Shown piece by piece: positions 7,851 to 13,384 of a stretch of 13,384 nt of DNA. The notes beneath the pieces are model-generated. The model was not told the DNA's origin. It saw only the letters and a program-made list of their open reading frames with translations, and did not search any database. The stretch lies in assembly GCA_037447655.1 (NCBI GenBank), contig JBBHKE010003059.1:622001-635384 (forward strand). Reading direction: 5' to 3'. A program made the position numbers and the translations under genes. Every line of letters starts with the position of its first letter. Positions within the stretch are counted from its first letter, which is position 1. Source of the DNA: Zygnema cylindricum. Lineage: Eukaryota > Streptophyta > Zygnematophyceae > Zygnematales > Zygnemataceae.

Positions 7851-9140
7851 CCATTGTAATACTTGTTGATTGTCATTACGCCACAAAACTAAAGTTGGTA
7901 CCGCCATCGGCCGTAAAGAATCTTTATTGTTTCGACAAATCAATCTGCTGGGTACTTCTCATTTTCACACCGTCGCATTAAATGCCGCGATACTCTTTGT
8001 ATAATATTGCGTCGTATGTCCACATATGGATCGCTTTGCGATCCTCCAAGTAAGTCCGTACCAAATCACATGAACCATCATCGACCGAACACTCCTCTAA
8101 TTTGCGTACATCCTGTAGCGTGTTTATGGCTACACTAAAATATGTGTATACGAAGCTAAGTCTTCAAAAACAATATGTAATACAACATTGAAACTAATTA
8201 TTCACAAATTCTAACAGTGATGAAAAGTGGAACAATATGCACTTCACAATCTCAGATTATTTGTGCGCTTCAAGTATTATAATTTGTACTATATTTTTTT
8301 ATTTTTTGTTTTAGATTATATACTCATAATATCATGGCAATAATGTGTCACGAGCCCTATCTCGGTTATTGGCAACATATATGAATATCCTATTACATTT
8401 GAAAGACTTCTAACAACATGGTCTTGTCCTTTTTCTATATGCTCGTTGCTTTTGCTTTGCCTATCTTTTTTTTTGTTTGCTTCTTTTCACATGTAGTCTT
8501 TTAGTTTTAGTTGTCCCATTTTGTTCCCATGGACCCAAATGGTTTACCATCACGCTTTTTAATATGGTCAGTGTTTCATTTTTTTAACAACATAATTCAC
8601 AAAGTGCATTATGGTGAAAATTTTAAATCTATGAAAATAGACCACATAGGTCTAGTGGACAGTGTATTTGCAGCATTCTGTATCAAACAAGAACCACCCC
8701 TTTTACAGTTTTGAACATCGTGAAGTTGTATCTCTACACCTCTTATCATTGTTAGAGGTAGTAACACTAATTCAATCACGACTTTTATTGGCCGACAATC
8801 ATAAGGGTCAACAATGCTATTTAAGGGAGTGGATTCCCATCTACCACGTCTCCTTCCACTAAATTAATTTCATATATTTTAATTTCGCATTAACAGTAAT
8901 AAATCCTTAACGATAATAATGATGCATGATGTTCTTATCCATGCATCGATTTCGATATTTGAATCAACGATATATAGGAAATATAAAAGTCAATTGTTTT
9001 CAACATGCATGTCTTTAATGACTTCTTGTATATTTTGTTCGTTTGTTGTTTGTATGTATTTAAAACATTACAAATTTATCGACTTTTATCTCAACAAAAG
9101 TGATTGTGTGAGTATACAAGTGTACCTGTCCATAATGAAA
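7850..9140. other. AT-rich non-coding DNA, no gene seen
   Basis: Short open frames (for example 8511-8714 and 8919-9185 on +) carry no recognisable domain and have AT-rich, unbiased codon content. I find no clear repeat, tRNA or transposon end in this stretch. Confidence 0.6.
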
Positions 9141-9286
9141 CAAAAGACCAACATGGAAATAATTACAAAGCCAAAAAGTCTTTAACATTTTGTAAACATG
9201 ATATATTTAAACCAAAAGACCAACATGGAAATAATTACAAAGCCAAAAAGTCTTTAACATTTTGTAAACATGATATATTTAAACCA
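9141..9286. repeat. Perfect 72-bp tandem duplication
   Basis: Bases 9141-9214 and 9213-9286 are identical over 74 bases with a 72-bp period, beginning CAAAAGACCAACATGG and ending GATATATTTAAACCA. The lack of any difference means a recent event. The unit is 24 codons, so an open frame runs through both copies on the + strand, but the peptide resembles no family I know. Confidence 0.95.
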
Positions 9287-9594
9287 TTAGACGCTGGTAC
9301 TTCATCATTTAATGTCTACGTTATCGAGAAATTCTATTTAAAAACACGCACGATCTGCAACAATGTTTGACATGGATTGAGGTTTACGATAAAATTGTTG
9401 GAACATTTTTAAAATCCAATGCATTCAATGATTCTTATTTTACCTTTCACATACGAACTTATCTTATGTCCTTCCATTCCGTCTATACTTTCCTTCCATT
9501 CCGTTCCATCGATTATGGTTGATTCTCCGCCATGTCAATTCCGTCATTTCTATCGTCCATTTTTTTCGTCCATTTATTCCTTCCTTTTATTCCA

Positions 9595-9770
9595 TTCCTT
9601 TCTTCCTCCCTCCCCCTCCTCCTCTCCCCCCCCTCCTCCCTCCACATTTCTCCACCTTCCCTCCCTCCACCTCCCCTCCCTCCACCCCCCCTCTTCTTGC
9701 CCCTTCCCTCCCTCCACCTCTCACAAAAACCTTCCCCTGCGTCCTCCCCCCACCTCTCGTTCACCCTGAC
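9595..9770 (+). repeat. Polypyrimidine tract with C-runs (G4-capable on the minus strand)
   Basis: Bases 9595-9643 are 49 consecutive pyrimidines, and the C/T bias continues to about 9770 with repeated CCCTCCCTCCA words. At 9659-9691 five C-runs of at least three are separated by loops of 1, 7, 1 and 4 bases, so the minus strand fits the G-quadruplex pattern. Such tracts can also form triplex DNA. Long Pro, Ser and Leu frames on + and Arg, Gly and Glu frames on - here are composition artefacts. Confidence 0.9.
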
Positions 9771-10064
9771 TTGTGCCTTCTTGCGTGATGAGATCGATCA
9801 AGGCGGATCAGGGGCGGCACGCCCGGCTCGGCGTCAGGATGGCAGCGACCATTTTGCGCAGGCGCACCAGAGGCGGCGCTCAGATGCTCAATGAATCTCA
9901 GATCAGGCATTCCTCGGATCCAAAAATTTTGATTTAGAATTAGCCCGATGGAACTGCGCTCAGAGCATACTGTGGAAACGCGTGATGTCGGGAAATTATC
10001 GGCATATGTGATCACATCAGTTTCCAGAGCCGCATTGTCGGTGACAACGAAGTGTCAAAGGCAG
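9771..10064. other. GC-richer non-coding segment
   Basis: Composition changes sharply after the pyrimidine tract: GGATCAGGGGCGGCACGCCC and other GC-rich words to about 9900. A 12-bp palindrome ATGTGATCACAT lies at 10006-10017. There is no gene or known repeat. It could be the start of an unrecognised repeat or an old promoter region. Confidence 0.5.
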
Positions 10065-10580
10065 TGACACGTCAGCAAAAGGCTAAGAGTACACAGATTA
10101 TTAGCGTGAAATGTCGGTGCTCACGCCGCGCCACGACAATGCCACGTCAGCAAACCTTAAATGGAGTCGAACACTGAAAGACATGGACGTCCAACTGTTG
10201 TTCAACTATGAGAGGACGGGACGTCAACGCCACATCAGCGTGTCCGCTGACACGGGATTCTAGCGTTCCATGACACGTTAGTGCGTACGAGTGACACGTC
10301 AGCTCAATGACAATGCAGTGCGAGTGACAGGAGAATGTGGCAGCACGGTTCGAACGCGGTTAGACACAAGGTGACGTGATAGATGACGTCAGAGGGCGTG
10401 AGAGGACCGACCGTTGACGCAGTGGCCTAGGTCGTCGGCGTTGATCCAGGTACACGTGGTGCCTGCGTAGATGACACGTGGACTTTAAACCTGCGGCAGT
10501 TTCTAGTTTTTGAAGAGACATTTTGTGGTCGGCACTTGCGCCAAGATCCTTGTGCAAATGACAGCTCAGCCGCGCCACGT
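10065..10580 (+). promoter_or_regulatory. Cluster of ACGT-core motifs
   Basis: About eight ACGT-core boxes occur in about 500 bases: TGACACGTCAGCA (10065-10077), GCCACGTCAGCA (10141-10152), TGACACGTTAG (10271-10281), TGACACGTCAGC (10292-10303), TGACGTCA (10384-10391), ACACGTGG (10452-10459), CACGTG (10475-10480) and GCCACGT (10574-10580). In plants such sites bind bZIP factors (ABRE, G-box, CRE or as-1 like). Several share a longer word (TGACACGTCAGC), so the cluster may equally be a decayed repeat unit. No transcript start or coding sequence is visible nearby. Confidence 0.55.
10239..10254. repeat. Hairpin CGTGTC-CGCT-GACACG
   Basis: A perfect 6-bp inverted repeat with a 4-base loop within the ACGT-rich segment. 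Its arms carry the same GACACG word as the ACGT boxes around it. Confidence 0.55.
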
Positions 10581-10675
10581 CTGCAAACAACTCAGGGTTT
10601 CTATGGCAGCAAGTTTTTGCGCTACATCGGTGATATTATTGTGTATGATTGTTGAATTTAATGAGCTTTTTATGG

Positions 10676-10692
10676 TTTTTTTTTTTTTTTTT
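10676..10692 (+). repeat. T17 homopolymer run
   Basis: Seventeen consecutive T. It could be the poly-A tail of a minus-strand retroposon, but no SINE or LINE body is recognised on either side. Confidence 0.9.
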
Positions 10693-10726
10693 CATTGAAG
10701 TGATGGGTTCGATATGGAATGCATTT

Positions 10727-10739
10727 GTACGTACGTACG
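10727..10739. repeat. GTAC tetranucleotide repeat
   Basis: GTACGTACGTACG, a self-complementary short tandem repeat, at the start of a region where GTACGG recurs. Confidence 0.85.
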
Positions 10740-10805
10740 GTAAGTACGAATTTATATTGTACGGACAAGCTGTATGTACGATTTAAAAAAAATATATATA
10801 CATTA

Positions 10806-11300
10806 CACTGCGAATCGCAATTAGAATTATGTACGCTAATTCCGTCACCCCAAATTTTGACTCTATCATTTGAAATAGAGTACATTATTCTAAATTATCC
10901 TTTACGTTATTTAATGTACTTTTTGAATGAGCGTTAATTACTCTAATACATTTCCGTTTTAAATAGTGTGGCGTACGGTTGGTGTTTGATGGTGCAAAAT
11001 TGAACTTTATTAAATAAAAAAGTACAAATAATGATTTAGTACATGTCGTTTTCATGTAACTGCGTTTTAACAAACCGCGTAATGCAAACGTCATAATGAC
11101 GTGAAACTGTATGTTTTGTCAAATTCTGAACCTGTTCTTAATTTTCAGTGGATATATTCAACGCCCAAATTTACGCCCAAGTTAGAGTAAAGTTCTTTTT
11201 TGAAAAAGTTTTTACTTGAACTTGAGTTCATAACTCTAATATGTGTTTTTTTCTATTTTTTACTCTAATTTATTCTTTACTCTAATTACGATTCGCGGTG
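10806..11300. mobile_element. MITE-like element with 20-bp terminal inverted repeats
   Basis: The left end CACTGCGAATCGCAATTAGA (10806-10825) is matched by the reverse complement of the right end (11281-11300) with two mismatches. TA lies immediately outside both ends (10804-10805 and 11301-11302), consistent with a TA target duplication as in Tc1/mariner-type elements. An alternative is that TA belongs to the repeat. The 495-bp interior has no transposase; it is AT-rich and contains several TTAGAGT/ACTCTAA words near the right end, like sub-terminal repeats. It is non-autonomous. Typical Stowaway ends (CTCCCTC) are not seen, so the family is unassigned. Confidence 0.75.
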
Positions 11301-11302
11301 TA

Positions 11303-11733
11303 CTTCATTTCCGCAATGTGTACAAATATACTTTAATCGTTTAAGATGTTGTATTGTATTTTATTCTGATTAGTTTTTTTGGAGTTTTTCGTATTTTTAT
11401 TATATAATTTTGTCAAAGTCGGTCAACGCATTTTAAAAAATGTGAAATTTTGAATAATGCGCATATGAGTTCTTTTTCAAAATACTTTTCCGTGCGCGTA
11501 GTAGGAATGACACATCAATGATTTGAGGGGTCTCTCCACACGCTGTACAATTTTTGTGACTTCATAATGTCCCTACGCCACATTGTCGACGTGTCGAAAC
11601 CCTAAATTACCTTTCACTGTCGCACAGAAATGTTGTTTCCTTTTTCGTTTTCCCAACTTACCGATAGGTGCCCAATGATTTTGCTTACGCCATATGTGTG
11701 AAAACACTTATGTTTGAGAGAGACGGCCTCTGT
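11303..11733. other. AT-rich non-coding DNA, no gene seen
   Basis: No coding, RNA or repeat feature stands out. TTTTCCGTGCG at 11486-11496 is an inverted copy of the ACGGAAAA words found 250-320 bases to the right. Confidence 0.55.
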
Positions 11734-11817
11734 ACGGAAAACAGCACACGGAAAACTGTACGAAAATAAGAGCACGGAAAACAGAGAAAACTGTACGGAA
11801 ATTATCGCACGGAAAAC
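11734..11817 (+). repeat. Cluster of ACGGAAAAC motifs
   Basis: Four exact ACGGAAAAC words (11734-11742, 11748-11756, 11774-11782, 11809-11817) plus two near copies (ACGAAAAT at 11760, ACGGAAATT at 11795) lie in 84 bases. Spacing is irregular (14-26 bases). Each is preceded by GT or by CA or GC. It looks like a short decayed tandem array or a clustered binding site. Confidence 0.75.
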
Positions 11818-11940
11818 AATAGGCACAGGCTGGAAACGTGCAGTGTGCTTTTTTTTGGTACTCCTGGCACAAATATTGTAAAAAACTTCCAACACATGCA
11901 ACAGCGTCTGCCTATTCGCTCACCTTATTGAAGTTTATTT

Positions 11941-11964
11941 CAAATCACCTAGCGAGGTGATTTG
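11941..11964. repeat. Perfect 10-bp hairpin
   Basis: CAAATCACCT, loop AGCG, AGGTGATTTG. TTTA/TAAA (after two mismatched pairs) extends the stem weakly outward. It lies just left of the inverted-repeat element at 11972. It is not followed by a T run in a transcribed context, so it is not called a terminator. Confidence 0.8.
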
Positions 11965-11971
11965 ATGTAAA

Positions 11972-12349
11972 GTTTAAACCATAGCTCAAAAGTAGGTGAA
12001 AGTCGCTCATACAATATGCCTATTTTCCGCAAAAAATACAATAAACCTTTAAGACCCATATTGTATTGGCCAAAAATGAAATAAAATAGTAACAAGGTTG
12101 ATTTGCACATCGTTCGATAGAGAATTAAACGTCATGTCTAAATTTTGAAAAACATTCAGACAAAAAATTATTTTTCAGTGAGTTTTGAGGTATTTTCTAT
12201 TTAAACCGTCAGATTCGGATGATCGGACGGTCTCTGATCAAAGTAGCGATCTAAGAAGATCACATAAAAAGCCCATAACACAACTTTTGATAAAAGCGCC
12301 GACTAAAGGCCTACAATTGAAACGCATACTTTTGAACTATGGTTTAAAC
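11972..12349. mobile_element. Second inverted-repeat (MITE-like) element
   Basis: The 23-bp left end (11972-11994, GTTTAAACCATAGCTCAAAA then GTA) is matched by the reverse complement of 12327-12349 with one mismatch. TTAA occurs at matching places in both ends (11974-11977 and 12344-12347). So the true element may be 11978-12343 (ACCATAG to CTATGGT) with a TTAA or shorter TAA-type target duplication; the sequence alone cannot decide. The interior (about 330 bp) has no transposase. It contains ACCGTC/GACGGT (12205-12210 and 12226-12231) around a GATTCGGATGATCG core. It is non-autonomous; the family is unknown. Confidence 0.65.
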
Positions 12350-12355
12350 CATAGT
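12336..12355. repeat. 20-bp perfect palindrome at the right end of the element
   Basis: ACTATGGTTTAAACCATAGT is fully self-complementary. The right end of the inverted-repeat element is followed at once by an inverted copy of its own terminal sequence (CCATAG, then TTCAAA after three extra bases). This suggests two element ends joined back to back. Confidence 0.85.
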
Positions 12356-12739
12356 CGTTCAAATCGCGCGATTTTTTCTTTTATTCCGATTGAAACGTAT
12401 AATTCGTGACTTTTGAAAAAATCGTAAAACACGTGTACTGTAAACTGAAACTGAAAATTTACGGAAACCTGAAAAAAAATTACTGTAACTGTACATTTTT
12501 TTACAGATATGTACGGAATAAAACGGGAAATATGCGTCGTACTTATTGGTACTTTCTGTTTAGTGAACTGAACAAGAATACCACGGAAGTTGTACGCAAT
12601 ATAATCAAAAATGTACGGACATTTTTGAAAAAAGACGTTGAACGTCAGAATAATTTCGCGCGTTCAGTTTTAAATTTGTACGGGCGTCTTCTTCAATTTT
12701 TTTTGAAAGAAAACGCCATGGAACATTGAAAACGAAATT
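12356..12739. other. AT-rich non-coding DNA with GTACGG words
   Basis: An open frame (12406-12729, +) shows no known domain. Its Tyr and Arg-rich spots reflect repeated GTACGG words (12511, 12613, 12678). I do not consider it a gene. Confidence 0.55.
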
Positions 12740-12924
12740 GTTGTATTTTATTTGTTTGGAGTAATGCGTTGTCTGCGAGATAGAGAAAGAAGGCAGACAG
12801 AAGGCGGCCATGTCTGTCTGACTCGGACAGACGAAATTTCATAAAATTTTACCTTCGTGGCATTTGAACCCAGGTACGTCAATTGCACAGAGTACCCTAA
12901 GGTGAACGACTGGACTACCAATTG
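12740..12924 (-). mobile_element. tRNA-derived SINE (minus strand)
   Basis: On the minus strand TAGTCCAGTCG (12917-12907) matches the Pol III A-box consensus TRGYNNARNNG, and GGTTCAAATGCC (12870-12859) matches a B box at nearly all positions. They are 47 bases apart, close to tRNA spacing. Downstream is a body of about 100 bases with a perfect 7-bp hairpin (GTCTGTC/GACAGAC, 12812-12832), then an A-rich stretch (complement of about 12736-12760) that could be the tail. No target-site duplication was recognised, so the ends are approximate. It is not a functional tRNA because the acceptor stem does not pair. Its body differs from the SINE near 1047-1276, so it is another family. Confidence 0.65.
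12812..12832. repeat. Perfect 7-bp hairpin in the SINE body
   Basis: GTCTGTC and GACAGAC around TGACTCG. It is part of a cluster of CAGAC/GTCTG words (12794-12832) in the body of the minus-strand SINE. Confidence 0.75.
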
Positions 12925-12929
12925 GTGAA

Positions 12930-13384
12930 GAAGTTTCGATACCAGCAAAGAGTGTGATAAAAATATAAAGAGTTGATTGTTTTATCGCTCTTTTAACAGG
13001 AAAAAATTGCAAAGTGCGTTATATGTAAGGGTACGTCCCCATGTAATCGGTACTTTGATAAAGTATTTTGGACTGTAGTGAAGATTCCCCGTACTACTTT
13101 GAAGAGCGTCCCAATGTGCGAAAATGAAATCGGAACTTTGACATGTGACTTTTGTAGACGTAGGTACAGCTTGTGACGATTGAAGCCGACTACGAAACTT
13201 CCGACGATTGGTGACGCCAACAAAAACAACGACAGTGGTAGACGTCTAGATTTTTGTGAAATTGTAGATGTTTAGGGTTTGGTGAAATTGTGACGTCACG
13301 CTCACTTGTGACAACGTCGACGTCACTGATTCAAGAACTTTACGCCATGGTTTCCCGATTTCATTTTTTCTACTTTTCTCATTC
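12930..13384. other. Non-coding end of window with ACGT palindromes
   Basis: No gene is recognised. TGACGTCA (13291-13298) is a perfect CRE-type palindrome, and ACGTCGACGT (13314-13323) is another ACGT palindrome 15 bases on. Two loosely similar stretches near 13040 and 13127 (ATCGGTACTTTGA and ATCGGAACTTTGA) form a diverged direct repeat. A promoter for a gene beyond the window edge is possible but not shown. Confidence 0.5.

Noticed and set aside
8511-8862. Two overlapping frames that might be one broken gene
   Set aside because: Neither peptide shows a motif I can name, so a frameshifted gene cannot be supported.
9104-9370. Protein with a perfect 24-residue repeat
   Set aside because: The open frame is extended only because the 72-bp duplication is a multiple of three. 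There is no family resemblance and no promoter or splice evidence.
9419-9894. Long Pro/Ser/Leu frames on + (and Gly/Arg/Glu on -) of 83-120 residues
   Set aside because: All three + frames are open at once over the pyrimidine tract, which shows composition and not coding selection.
12406-12729. 107-residue + strand frame, basic and Tyr-rich
   Set aside because: AT-rich DNA between repeats. The residue bias follows repeated GTACGG words, and no known domain was seen.
12859-12924. Functional tRNA gene on the minus strand
   Set aside because: Good A and B boxes, but no pairing acceptor stem and no discriminator or terminator at the right distance.

Overview
This looks like a piece of a plant nuclear genome made almost entirely of decayed repeats. 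I find no intact host gene, no functional tRNA or rRNA gene and no bacterial-type gene organisation. The evidence for a plant is two broken Ty1/copia retrotransposons, tRNA-derived SINE-like heads with Pol III A and B boxes, short TA-rich elements with terminal inverted repeats, degenerate minisatellites and many ACGT-core motifs. The species cannot be told from the sequence.

Left part (1-5330). Positions 1-970 carry the last third of a Copia polyprotein on the + strand (end of reverse transcriptase, then RNase H). A polypurine tract and the start of a 3' LTR at 988 follow. The LTR is interrupted by a SINE-like sequence on the - strand (about 1047-1276). After about 650 bp of unassigned DNA with palindromes, a second Copia element of a different sequence type lies on the - strand (about 1931-5330). 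Reading leftward, its order is gag end, protease, GAG-pre-integrase, integrase, linker, reverse transcriptase, RNase H, which is the Copia order. It is dead: it has stops, frameshifts, internal duplications, loss of the YVDD region and substituted active-site residues in protease and integrase. The two elements meet tail to tail.

Middle (5330-9770). This is AT-rich non-coding DNA. It holds a degenerate tandem repeat array (6781-7220) with two outlying copies (5541-5633), a weak tRNA-like SINE head (7678-7738), a perfect 72-bp tandem duplication (9141-9286) and a strongly pyrimidine-rich tract (9595-9770) able to form G-quadruplexes on the - strand.

Right part (9770-13384). A GC-richer segment with many ACGT-core boxes (10065-10580) is followed by a T17 run. 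A 495-bp MITE-like element with 20-bp terminal inverted repeats flanked by TA comes next (10806-11300), then a cluster of ACGGAAAAC repeats (11734-11817). After that come a perfect 10-bp-stem hairpin and a second inverted-repeat element (about 11972-12349) whose right end forms a 20-bp perfect palindrome. A second clear tRNA-derived SINE head on the - strand lies at about 12740-12924. The last 400 bases contain CRE-like and other ACGT palindromes.

No genes here work together as a pathway. The window is best read as a nested graveyard of retrotransposons, SINEs and MITEs. I did not find a convincing new molecular system; the MITE-like elements and SINE families are the items most likely to be undescribed.
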